Assembly (NCBI GenBank): GCA_902761055.1
Contig: CACWIS010000006.1
Span: forward strand, 1 to 64,000
DNA: 64,000 nucleotides
Direction: 5' to 3'
Source of the DNA: Oscillospiraceae bacterium
GTDB taxonomy: Bacteria; Bacillota; Clostridia; Oscillospirales; Oscillospiraceae
Positions 50,070 through 58,154 of this stretch are shown in pieces. The notes under the pieces are model-generated. The model made no database searches, was not told the origin of the DNA, and worked only from the letters and a program-made list of their open reading frames with translations. Both the position numbers and the translations under genes were made by a program. Position 1 is the first letter of the stretch. Each line of letters starts with the position of its first letter.

Positions 50070-50098
50070 TTGACGCGCGCAGGGGGAGGAAGTATAGT
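50070..50098 (+). promoter_or_regulatory. Promoter of the OYE-AOR redox operon
   Basis: TTGACG (50070-50075), a 17-nt spacer and TATAGT (50093-50098). With the divergent -35 box it forms the inverted repeat CGTCAAGT...ACTTGACG (50039-50046, 50068-50075), a likely shared operator. Confidence 0.85.
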
Positions 50099-50138
50099 TA
50101 AAATATACAAAAATATAAAAAGGGGGCCTTCTCTTTTT

Positions 50139-52217
50139 ATGTATGAGCTGCTTCTCTCGCCGATGAAGATCGGCAGCATGACCGTGAAGAACCGCACCGT
50201 CATGACGGCGGCGGAGTTCTCCCTCGGCCAGACCAACGGCAAACCCACCGAGCGCCTGATGGACTATTACGAGGAGCGCGCGAAGGGCGGCGTCGGCATG
50301 ATCATCCCCGGCATCTGCCGCGTCAACGACATGGGCGGCGCGTCCACCTTCACACAGCTCGCCATGAGCCACGACTACCACATCGCCCCGATGCATGAGT
50401 TTGCCGAGCGGCTGCACCGCCACGGCGCGAAGCTCTGCATCCAGCTCCACCATCCCGGCCGTCAGGGCATGGCCAGCGCGATCAATTCCCTGCCCCTCGT
50501 CATCCCGGTGGCCGACCGCTTCCCGGGCGTGATGGACGGGATCTTCAAGTGCACGCCGCTGCTGCTGGGCATGGAGGCCAAAGGGATCTGCTTCTCCGTG
50601 CAGGCCCCCTCGAAGGTCGAGCTCGCCAAGCACGGCGCGACGCGCATGCACGCGATGTCGAAGAAGGAGATCCGCGATCTGATCTCCGATTTCATCGAGG
50701 CCGCGGTCCGCTGCCAGAAGGCGGGCGTCGACTGTGTCGAGCTCCACGCCGGCCACGGCTACATCATCCAGCAGTTCCTCTCGCCGCACACGAACCGCCG
50801 CACGGACGAGTACGGCGGCGATTTCGAGGGCCGCATGCGCTTCCTCGCCGAGATCATCCGCGGCATCCGCGAGCGCTGCGGGCGCGACTATCCGCTGACC
50901 GTGCGCCTCACGGCCGACGAGATGTACGACCGCGTCGGCCGCCCCGGCGTCGGCTACGGTCTCGAGACCGGCAAGCAGATCGCCAGGCGGCTCGAGGAGC
51001 TGGGCGTCGACGCGATCAACGTCACCTCCGCCTGCTACGACGCATACAACTACTGGCTCGAGCCGACCTCCTTCGAGCCGGGCTGGCGCAAATACCTCGC
51101 CCGCGAGATCAAGAGCGTCGTGTCCATCCCGGTCATCGCGGCCAACGTCATCCGCACGCCCGAGCAGGCCGAGCGCCAGCTCGAGGAGGGCGATCAGGAC
51201 TTCGTCGCCTCGGCCCGCACCTTCATCTGCGACCCCCACTGGGTCGAGAAGGCCGCCTCCGGCCGCGCCGACGAGATCCGCCGCTGCATCGGCTGCCTCA
51301 ACTGCATCCGCTCGTTCATGACGAACGCGGGCGTCGGCAGGCCGGGCGAGTGCGCGCTGAACATGAGCGTGGCGCGCGAAAAGGAGTATTTCAACATGCC
51401 GCGCGACGGCGAAGGTCGGAAGATCCTCGTCATCGGCGCGGGCCCCGCGGGTCTCACCGCGGCGCAGACGCTGGCGATGCGCGGCTTTGACGTGAGCGTG
51501 TACGAGAAAGCCGAAAAGCCCGGCGGCCAGGTGCTCACGGCCGCGGCCTGCCATCTCAAGGACAAGCTGTCCTGGTGCATCGAGGACCTGATGACGAACG
51601 CCCGCAGGGCCGGCGCGGAGATCCGTCTCGGCGTCGAGCTCACGCCGCGGCAGATCGCGGACATGGAGCCCTGGGGCGTCGTCGTCGCCACCGGCGGCGA
51701 GCCGCTGCGCCCCCGTTCGATCGAGGGGATCGACGGCGGCAACGTCTTTACCGCGCCGCAGATCATCCACCGCGAGACGGTACTGCGCGATGCGCGCGTC
51801 GTCGTGGCCGGCTCGGGCCTGACCGGGCTGGAGACCGCGGAGATCCTCAACGAGACAGGCAACCGCGTCACGATCGTCGAGATGGCCGACGAGCTCGCCC
51901 CCGGCGCCTGGTTCCAGCTCGTCGACGACGAGATGGAGCGTCTGTCTAAAACGGACACAAAGTTCGAGCTCTCGACGAAGCTCCTCTCCGTGGACGGTGA
52001 GGGCGTTACCGTGCAGGACGTCAGGAGCGGCGCGACGCGGCGCATCGAGGCGGACTATCTCGTGCTCTCGCTCGGCGTGCGCCCCGCGGGCGATCTCGCG
52101 CGCGAGCTCGACAAGCTCAGCGTCACGCGCATCTGGCGCGTGGGCGACGCCGTGAAGAGCGGCACGATCGCCGACGCCTGCCACAGCGCCTACGACGCCG
52201 TCATGGCGATCAAGTGA
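50139..52217 (+). CDS. Old-yellow-enzyme-type NAD(P)/FAD oxidoreductase with Fe-S cluster
   Basis: A 692-residue fusion of the 2,4-dienoyl-CoA reductase/BaiCD-BaiH type. The N-terminal FMN-binding TIM barrel (about 1-375) has the substrate/FMN motifs IQLHHPGRQG and HAGHGYIIQQFLSPHTNRR. A Cys cluster follows (RRCIGCLNCIRSF), then Rossmann modules for FAD (VIGAGPAGLTAAQTLA, about 431-447) and NAD(P) (VVVAGSGLTGLETAEIL). Such enzymes reduce activated C=C bonds of enoyl-CoA, steroid, bile-acid or phenylpropanoid substrates. It is the first gene of a six-gene operon behind a strong promoter. The ATG at 50139 is preceded by AGGGGG. Confidence 0.93.
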   Translation: MYELLLSPMKIGSMTVKNRTVMTAAEFSLGQTNGKPTERLMDYYEERAKGGVGMIIPGICRVNDMGGASTFTQLAMSHDYHIAPMHEFAERLHRHGAKLCIQLHHPGRQGMASAINSLPLVIPVADRFPGVMDGIFKCTPLLLGMEAKGICFSVQAPSKVELAKHGATRMHAMSKKEIRDLISDFIEAAVRCQKAGVDCVELHAGHGYIIQQFLSPHTNRRTDEYGGDFEGRMRFLAEIIRGIRERCGRDYPLTVRLTADEMYDRVGRPGVGYGLETGKQIARRLEELGVDAINVTSACYDAYNYWLEPTSFEPGWRKYLAREIKSVVSIPVIAANVIRTPEQAERQLEEGDQDFVASARTFICDPHWVEKAASGRADEIRRCIGCLNCIRSFMTNAGVGRPGECALNMSVAREKEYFNMPRDGEGRKILVIGAGPAGLTAAQTLAMRGFDVSVYEKAEKPGGQVLTAAACHLKDKLSWCIEDLMTNARRAGAEIRLGVELTPRQIADMEPWGVVVATGGEPLRPRSIEGIDGGNVFTAPQIIHRETVLRDARVVVAGSGLTGLETAEILNETGNRVTIVEMADELAPGAWFQLVDDEMERLSKTDTKFELSTKLLSVDGEGVTVQDVRSGATRRIEADYLVLSLGVRPAGDLARELDKLSVTRIWRVGDAVKSGTIADACHSAYDAVMAIK

Positions 52218-52255
52218 ATCCTTATATTTCAAATAAAACGATTGGAGTGAAAACC

Positions 52256-53089
52256 GTGAGTCACAAAAACATCGTCGTCACCGGCGCCTCGAGCGGCATC
52301 GGCAAGTCCATCATGGAGGAGCTGCTCGCCAAGAACGACGGCAGCCGCATCCTCGCCGCCTGCCGGCACGCCGAGAAGATCGGCGACTACGGCGAGCGGG
52401 TCGTCCCCTTCTCCTGCGACCTGAGTACCAAGGAGGGCGTGGACGCGCTCTTCGCCAAGGCCGAGGAGGTCTTCGACGGGCAGATCGATCTCTATTTCTG
52501 CAACGCCGGCGCGCCGTACTACGAGCGCTTCGACTACGAGGACTGGGACCGCATCAGCCGGATCTTCGACCTCAACACCGTCGCGCACATCTACACCTAC
52601 TCGAAGTATCTCCATCACCTCAACGGACGGCCGGGCCGTCTGGTCTACACGATCTCCGCCATGGGCGAGATGGCGCTGCCCGGCTACGCGCTCTACGCCG
52701 CGACCAAGTTCGCGATGAAGGGCTTTCAGCAGGCCATCCGCGACGAGACGCCGGAGAACCTGCAGATCAGCTGCGTCTACCCCGTCTCGACGAAGACCAA
52801 TTTCTTCAACGTCGGCGGCGGCGGGCGCAAGATGGAGCCGCCCTTCCCCGTCCAGGCGCCGGAGAAGGTCGGCAAGGCCGTCGTCAAGGGCATCGACAAG
52901 CTCAAGAAGCACATCTACCCCTGCCCGGTCTACCTGCCGAGCAAGGTCCTCATGAACGTCGTCCCGCCCGTCAAGTCGCTTTACGTCTACGCGCAGAAGG
53001 GCAAGCTGCGCCGCTTCGTCAAACGCGTCGAGGCCGAAAAGCGGGGCGTGATCGAAGACATCAAGCTCCAGCACGAGATCAGAAAGTAA
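52256..53089 (+). CDS. Short-chain dehydrogenase/reductase (SDR)
   Basis: A 277-residue classical SDR. The GTG at 52256 (MSHKNIVVTGASSGIGKS) is preferred because TTGGAGTG lies just upstream. It has TGASSGIG for cofactor binding, CNAGAP, and the catalytic YALYAATKFAMKG (Tyr-x-x-x-Lys). The C-terminus carries a basic amphipathic extension (KLRRFVKRVEAEKRG) that could associate with membranes or partner proteins. It oxidises or reduces a hydroxyl/keto group, and lies between an OYE-type reductase and a tocopherol-cyclase-like protein, which points to a terpenoid-, steroid- or quinone-like substrate; this is inference. Confidence 0.92.
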   Translation: MSHKNIVVTGASSGIGKSIMEELLAKNDGSRILAACRHAEKIGDYGERVVPFSCDLSTKEGVDALFAKAEEVFDGQIDLYFCNAGAPYYERFDYEDWDRISRIFDLNTVAHIYTYSKYLHHLNGRPGRLVYTISAMGEMALPGYALYAATKFAMKGFQQAIRDETPENLQISCVYPVSTKTNFFNVGGGGRKMEPPFPVQAPEKVGKAVVKGIDKLKKHIYPCPVYLPSKVLMNVVPPVKSLYVYAQKGKLRRFVKRVEAEKRGVIEDIKLQHEIRK

Positions 53090-53101
53090 GGAGAGAACAT
53101 C

Positions 53102-54238
53102 ATGGCAAACATTTCCGACATCAGCCGCAACGCCTTCATGCTGCGCGGGCCTCTGGCGAAAAAGGGCTATGACTGGTGGTGGCATTCGCTGACCGCCGAG
53201 AACGCCGAGACCGGCGAGCAAAAGCCCTTCTACATCGAATTCTTCACCTGCAACCCGGCGCGCGCCAAGGACGAGCCGGTCATCGTCTGGAACGACCCGG
53301 AGAAGCAGAAGCGCGGCGTCCTGCCGTCCTACGTCATGGTCAACGTCGGCTTCTGGGGCGAGGACCACGGCCAGCTGCACAACTTCTACGCCTGGAAGGA
53401 CGTGAGCCTGCACGCCGACGCTCCCTACGCGATCTCCTGCGGCGGCTGCACCTGCTCCGAGACGCACACCGAGGGCCGCGTCCTCGTCACGCCCGAGCAG
53501 CGCGACGCGCATCCCGAGTGGATGTGCGACGCCGGCGAGATGAGCTGGAAGCTCGACATCGACAAGAAGATCGCCTTCCACGTCGGCTACGGCGCGAGCA
53601 AGTTCTTCCGCGGCGCCAACGCCTTTGAGATGTTCTGGCACGCCGAGGGCATGAAGACGGCGTACTCCGGCGAGATCGTGCTCAACGGCGTGAAGTATGT
53701 CGTCCGGCCCGAGACCTGCAACGGCTACGCCGACAAGAACTGGGGCGGCGACTTCACCTCGCCCTGGGTATGGCTCTCGAGCAACAATCTGCGCAGCCGC
53801 ATCACCGGCAAGAAGCTCGAGAATTCCGTGTTCAACATCGGCGGCGGCCGCCCGAAGGTCGGCCCCGTGGCGCTCGAGCGCAAGCTGCTCGGCGAGTTCT
53901 ATTACGAGGGCAAGGACTACGAGTTCAACTTCTCGAAGTTCTGGACGCTCTCCGGCACGCAGTTTGACTGCGAGGAGACCGAGGACGAGATCCACTGGCA
54001 CGTCGTGCAGACGACGGCGACGGCCAAGCTCGACACCGAGATCCGCTGCAAAAAGAAGGACATGCTGAACATCAACTACGAGGCGCCGACCGGGCTCAAG
54101 CGCCACAACCGCCTGTGGAACGGCGGCAACGGAACGGGCGTGCTCAAGCTCTACAAGCGCGGCCTGGGCAAGTGGGTGCTCATCGACGAGGTCGAGGCCG
54201 TCGGCATCGGCTGCGAGTTCGGCGAGTACGACAGATAA
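53102..54238 (+). CDS. Tocopherol-cyclase-like protein
   Basis: A 378-residue, probably cytoplasmic beta-barrel protein. It contains GYDWWWHSLTA near residue 21 and the segment TCNGYADKNWGGDFTSPWVWLSSNN, which resembles the conserved YAEKNWG..F...WFW stretch of tocopherol cyclases and related carotenoid 1,2-hydratase/AttH-like lipocalin folds. An internal Cys-rich patch (ISCGGCTCSE) is unusual. In bacteria such proteins are uncharacterised; in plants the enzyme closes a chromanol ring on a prenylated quinol. Its neighbours are redox enzymes, so a cyclase or hydratase acting on a hydrophobic substrate is plausible. It overlaps the next gene by 1 nt. Confidence 0.78.
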   Translation: MANISDISRNAFMLRGPLAKKGYDWWWHSLTAENAETGEQKPFYIEFFTCNPARAKDEPVIVWNDPEKQKRGVLPSYVMVNVGFWGEDHGQLHNFYAWKDVSLHADAPYAISCGGCTCSETHTEGRVLVTPEQRDAHPEWMCDAGEMSWKLDIDKKIAFHVGYGASKFFRGANAFEMFWHAEGMKTAYSGEIVLNGVKYVVRPETCNGYADKNWGGDFTSPWVWLSSNNLRSRITGKKLENSVFNIGGGRPKVGPVALERKLLGEFYYEGKDYEFNFSKFWTLSGTQFDCEETEDEIHWHVVQTTATAKLDTEIRCKKKDMLNINYEAPTGLKRHNRLWNGGNGTGVLKLYKRGLGKWVLIDEVEAVGIGCEFGEYDR

Positions 54239-56217
54239 TGACATCCTTTCTCGGTAAGATCCTGTGCGTGGACCTCTCCGCGCGCAGCGCCGCGAGCGTC
54301 GACGTCCCGCCGGAGGTCTACGAGGCCGTGCTCGCGGGCAAAGGTCTGGAGGCCTGGTACCTTTACAATCATATCCCGGCGGGGGCGGACCCGCTCGGGC
54401 CGGACAACATCCTCGCCTTTGCGGCGGGCGCGCTGTGCGGCACGGGTGCCTTCCTCACCGGGCGCTGGACCGTGGCCTGCAAAAGCCCGCTGACCGGCGG
54501 CTGGGGCGACGCCAACTGCGGCGGGCTCTTCGCCCCGGCGATCAAGCAGTGCGGCTACGACGCGATCTTCGTCTCCGGCGCCGCGGAGCAGCCCGTCTAC
54601 CTCTTCTGCGACGGCAAAACGGTCGAGATCCGCGACGCCTCCGCCTACTGGGGGCTCGACGCGACGGAGGCCGAGAGGGCCCTGCACCGCGATCTCGACG
54701 GCGTGTGCCGCAAAAAGCCCTGCGTCGCCTGCATCGGCCCGTCCGGGGAGAAGCTCTCGCTGATCTCCGGCATCTGCAACGAGGGCGGCCGCATCGCCGC
54801 GCGCAGCGGCGTCGGCGCCGTCATGGGCAGCAAGAAGCTCAAGGCCGTCGTGCTCGCCGGCTCCCGTCCCTTTCCCTGCGCCGATCCGGAGAAGGTCAAG
54901 ACCCTGTCGAAGGAGCTGGGGCAGAAGCTGCTGAAGATGACGCTGCCCACGGGTCTCGGGGTCTTCATCGGCGCGGGCGGCGCGATGATGGGTCATCTGC
55001 CCAACATCCCGCTCGACGGCTCGATGACCGCCTATATGTTCCGCGAGTGGGGCACGCAGGCCAACACCTCGCTGGCCATCACGAGCGGCGACGGCCCGAT
55101 CAAGAACTGGGGCGGCACGCCGCGCGACGTGCGGCTGATGGAGGCGGTCTACAACCCCGAGCACATCAACCGGATCGAAACGGCCAAGTACCACTGCTAT
55201 TCCTGTCCCCTCGGCTGCGGCGGGAAGCTCAACATCCGCGGGCGGAAGTACGTCGAGTTCGACGAAACGCACAAGCCCGAGTACGAGACGATCGAGGCCT
55301 TCGGCCCGCTGCTGCTGAACTGGAGCCTTGATTCGATCTACCAGCTCAACGAGCTGCTCAACCGCGCGGGCATGGACACGATCAGCGCGGGCAACACGGT
55401 CGCCTGGGCCATCGAGTGCTATGAAAACGGCATCCTCACGAAGGAGCAGACCGACGGGCTCGCGCTCACCTGGGGCGATACCGAGGCGATCCTCACGCTC
55501 GTGAAAAGGATGATCGCGCGCGAGGGCTTCGGCGACGCAATCGCCGACGGCGTCAAGCGCGCCTCGGAAAGATTCGGCGGCAAGCAGTACGCGATGCATA
55601 TCGGCGGGCAGGAGCCCGGCATGCACGACGCGCGCAACGACCCGCAGCTCGGCGTCCACTTCGTGGCCGAGCCCGCGCCGGGCAAGCACACGGTCGGCAT
55701 GAGCATCGAATACGGCGCGATGAGCCTCTGCGACATCTGCTCCTGGGCGCCGCCCGCGAGGATCCATCCGAAGTCCCGCGATCTCGAGGACACGGAGGAG
55801 ATGGCACTGATCTCCAAGGCCAACGCCTGCTACACGATGCTCGTCGACGGCGCGGGCGGCTGCTACTACGGCCAGATGATGGGCGTGCACATGTGGAAGC
55901 TCGTGGACTATCTCAACGCCGCCGAGGGCTGGGATCACGACGGCGACTGGTATACGCAGATCGGCGAGCGCATCCAGACCCTGCGGCAGCTGTTCAACAT
56001 CAAGCAGGGCTACGATCCTGCCGCCGTGAAGCTGCCCGACCGCATGCAGGGCATCCCGCCCCTGCTCTCCGGGCCGCTCAAGGGCGTGACGCTCAAAAAC
56101 CGCGAGCAGGTCTCCGCCCACTGGCGGGCCTTCGGCTGGGACGGCAAGACCGGCGTGCCGCTGCCGGAGACGGTCCGGCGGCTCGGCATCGACAGGCTGA
56201 CGGAGGGCGAGACATGA
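54238..56217 (+). CDS. Aldehyde:ferredoxin oxidoreductase family protein (tungstopterin)
   Basis: A 659-residue AOR-family enzyme that oxidises aldehydes to carboxylic acids with a tungsten-bis-pterin cofactor, passing electrons to ferredoxin. N-terminal features include GKILCVDLSARSAASVDVP and SPLTGGWGDANCGGLFAPAIK. The [4Fe-4S] Cys cluster lies at about residues 318-330 (YHCYSCPLGCGG), and a further conserved part follows (GAMSLCDICSWAPPARIH). The start codon overlaps the upstream stop (TAATG). A ferredoxin and a MoaD-like protein follow immediately, supplying an electron acceptor and cofactor sulfur. Confidence 0.93.
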   Translation: MTSFLGKILCVDLSARSAASVDVPPEVYEAVLAGKGLEAWYLYNHIPAGADPLGPDNILAFAAGALCGTGAFLTGRWTVACKSPLTGGWGDANCGGLFAPAIKQCGYDAIFVSGAAEQPVYLFCDGKTVEIRDASAYWGLDATEAERALHRDLDGVCRKKPCVACIGPSGEKLSLISGICNEGGRIAARSGVGAVMGSKKLKAVVLAGSRPFPCADPEKVKTLSKELGQKLLKMTLPTGLGVFIGAGGAMMGHLPNIPLDGSMTAYMFREWGTQANTSLAITSGDGPIKNWGGTPRDVRLMEAVYNPEHINRIETAKYHCYSCPLGCGGKLNIRGRKYVEFDETHKPEYETIEAFGPLLLNWSLDSIYQLNELLNRAGMDTISAGNTVAWAIECYENGILTKEQTDGLALTWGDTEAILTLVKRMIAREGFGDAIADGVKRASERFGGKQYAMHIGGQEPGMHDARNDPQLGVHFVAEPAPGKHTVGMSIEYGAMSLCDICSWAPPARIHPKSRDLEDTEEMALISKANACYTMLVDGAGGCYYGQMMGVHMWKLVDYLNAAEGWDHDGDWYTQIGERIQTLRQLFNIKQGYDPAAVKLPDRMQGIPPLLSGPLKGVTLKNREQVSAHWRAFGWDGKTGVPLPETVRRLGIDRLTEGET

Positions 56218-56435
56218 CGAAAAAACAGCCTGTATTCGATTATCTCTCCTGCGTCAGCTGCGGCATCTGCGCGCAGGCCTGCCCCGTGTCGGTGCTCGGC
56301 ATGAAGAAGGAGGGCAAGAGCGGCAAATACCGCAACGTCTTCCCCGAGCTCGTCCGGGACGGCTGCATCGGCTGCGGCGGCTGTGCGCGCGCCTGCCCGA
56401 TGGACGCGATCCGCATGGAGGAGCGCGGCCTATGA
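56214..56435 (+). CDS. 2[4Fe-4S] ferredoxin
   Basis: A 73-residue electron carrier with two clusters: CVSCGICAQACPVS and CIGCGGCARACPMDAI, both CxxCxxCxxxCP. It overlaps the AOR stop by 4 nt (ATGA) and the next start by 4 nt, so expression is coupled. It is the likely electron acceptor or small subunit of the AOR, as in other AOR operons. Confidence 0.95.
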   Translation: MTKKQPVFDYLSCVSCGICAQACPVSVLGMKKEGKSGKYRNVFPELVRDGCIGCGGCARACPMDAIRMEERGL

Positions 56436-56665
56436 AAGTCAAGATCCTCCCGCCCCACGGCTGCGACCGCAGCGCGCTCGACGAGCGCAGCTGGGCCGAG
56501 CTGCCGGAGGGCAGTTGCGTGCGCGACACGCTGCGCCTCGTCCGCTGCTCGCCGCTGAAAGCGAAGCTCCTGCTCGTGAGCGTCAACGGCGAGCGCAGCC
56601 CGCTCGACCGCGAGCTGCACGACGGCGACGTCGTCGGCTTCTTCTTCCCGGTCTCCGGCGGGTAA
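56432..56665 (+). CDS. MoaD/ThiS-like sulfur-carrier protein
   Basis: A 77-residue ubiquitin-fold protein ending in VSGG. The C-terminal Gly-Gly is the site of thiocarboxylation in MoaD. Typical features include LLLVSVNGERSPLDRELHDGDVVGFFFPVSGG-like end (about 46-77, with the hydrophobic strand LLLVSVNGE). In an operon with an AOR it probably serves in pterin-dithiolene cofactor synthesis. An E1-like activating protein is encoded divergently (49323-49991). Confidence 0.9.
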   Translation: MKVKILPPHGCDRSALDERSWAELPEGSCVRDTLRLVRCSPLKAKLLLVSVNGERSPLDRELHDGDVVGFFFPVSGG

Positions 56666-56668
56666 AAC

Positions 56669-56703
56669 AAAAAGCCATCCGTTCGAAAACGGATGGCTTT
56701 TTT
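56669..56703. terminator. Intrinsic terminator of the redox operon
   Basis: A perfect 15-bp stem (56669-56683 with 56688-56702), CGAA loop, ending in a T run; it also lies downstream of the minus-strand gene ending at 56746. Confidence 0.94.
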
Positions 56704-56745
56704 GCCGTTCGGATGCTTCGGGCGATCGCCCGCGCGCCGCCGTGA

Positions 56746-57255
56746 TCAGATCACGTGCGAGAGACGCAGAACGATCTCGGCGATGATGGCCGAGCCGATG
56801 TAGGTGCCGATGAAGGCGACGAGCGCGGTGCAGACGATCGCGACGCCCTGCTCCTTGAAGGTGTCGAGGTCCTTGCCCGCGGAAATGCCGGCGTAGGCGA
56901 GGATCGGCGTGCACAGCGGGAGCAGGCCGATCTTGGCAAACTCGGTCTTCATGGTCTCGGCGAACCAGCCGGCGAAGGGGAAGCTCAGGATCGTGGTGAT
57001 CAGGGCCACGTAGAGGATGACCGGGACCTTGACCGGCAGGAGCTTCGCCACGAGGTCGTGGATCAGGCAGCTGACGACGACGATGATGAACATGTACAGA
57101 AGGGCCGGGAACACTTCCCAGGGCATGTGGATCGTGGCCGCGTGGGTACGCCACTCGTAGATCATGTTCGCGATGGAGGCAAGAACGCCGCTGATGAGGA
57201 GGACCTTGATCCTGCTCGCCCAGAGCTTGCCCATGCTTTCCTTATTCTCGGTCAT
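56746..57255 (-). CDS. Small membrane protein, partner of DUF3100
   Basis: A 169-residue membrane protein with about five predicted helices (for example VLLISGVLASIANMIYEW, VFPALLYMFIIVVVSCLI, VPVILYVALITTILSFPFAG and VAIVCTALVAFIGTYIG). It is encoded 2 nt after the DUF3100 gene. It probably forms a two-component transporter or channel with it, as DUF3100 genes often have such neighbours. I do not recognise a named family beyond that. Confidence 0.8.
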   Translation of the reverse strand: MTENKESMGKLWASRIKVLLISGVLASIANMIYEWRTHAATIHMPWEVFPALLYMFIIVVVSCLIHDLVAKLLPVKVPVILYVALITTILSFPFAGWFAETMKTEFAKIGLLPLCTPILAYAGISAGKDLDTFKEQGVAIVCTALVAFIGTYIGSAIIAEIVLRLSHVI

Positions 57256-57257
57256 GG

Positions 57258-58124
57258 TTAGATATCCTCCTTCTCTACAACGATATCTTCCGCCGCTTCA
57301 ACAGGCTTGATGCCCTTCTGCGGATGGTTCTTGCTGAACTTCCTGTACAGCCACTCGGTCATCGGCAGGCCGATGAGCAGGCTCATATACAGGCCGTCGG
57401 CGTTGGTCAGCGTATTGGAGGTGCTGGCAAAGGCCTGGATCTCCTCAGCCATATCCGGGTAGGCGTCCACCAGCGGAGCAAGCGCCGCGGTGAGCATGGA
57501 AGCCGAGCCCATGCCGGCCGCCATGGCCAGGGAGTAGGGGTGGAAGAGCTTTGCTCCGACGAAGATCGAAGCGAGGATGCCGTAGAACACCGTGCCGAGC
57601 ACCGTGCCGGTCACGTACGCGCCCATGACGCCCGAGCCCTCGGGACCGTCGAGGCCGTACTTCTCGGCGACGATGGCGATGGACGGCTCACGGGAGATGG
57701 AGAACGCGGCGCCGATGGAGGCGCGGCCCATGCGGAACACGAGCACCGCCAGCGGCATGGACAGCAGGATCGTGCCGAGGTTGCCGAACTCCTGCAGGAT
57801 CAGGGCCGGGCCGGCAGCCACGATCGACTTCCAGGCCGGTCCGATCGAGCAGCTGAGCTTGACGACGAGGAACATGACCGAGATCCCGATATAGGGGGAG
57901 GCGGTCTCCATGGTCTCTCTCTTGATCTTCTTCGCGCCGCCGAGGATGATGCCGATGATGATCGCAAACAGCATCGGAAGCAGCGAGAAGGAGATACCGC
58001 CGCCGCCCGGCCCGCTGATCCCGATCTTCTGCGTGCCGATCAACTCGGCGATGACCATGATCACAAGGCACAGGACATGGACTTTCCAGTCCTTCAGGTT
58101 GAAGTTTTCCTTGAAATCCTTCAT
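57258..58124 (-). CDS. DUF3100 domain-containing membrane protein
   Basis: A 288-residue membrane protein started at the ATG at 58124 (MKDFKENFNLKDWKVH), which has an AAGGTGGG Shine-Dalgarno; an in-frame TTG 21 nt upstream lies within that site. It has about nine predicted helices and a Gly-rich loop (GPGGGGISFSLL). DUF3100 proteins are uncharacterised and usually sit next to M20-family amidohydrolases, as here, so import or export of an N-acyl or aminobenzoyl-amino-acid substrate is a fair guess. No ATPase is linked. Confidence 0.88.
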   Translation of the reverse strand: MKDFKENFNLKDWKVHVLCLVIMVIAELIGTQKIGISGPGGGGISFSLLPMLFAIIIGIILGGAKKIKRETMETASPYIGISVMFLVVKLSCSIGPAWKSIVAAGPALILQEFGNLGTILLSMPLAVLVFRMGRASIGAAFSISREPSIAIVAEKYGLDGPEGSGVMGAYVTGTVLGTVFYGILASIFVGAKLFHPYSLAMAAGMGSASMLTAALAPLVDAYPDMAEEIQAFASTSNTLTNADGLYMSLLIGLPMTEWLYRKFSKNHPQKGIKPVEAAEDIVVEKEDI

Positions 58125-58154
58125 TTTTACCCACCTTTCTCTCAAAAACCTTTA

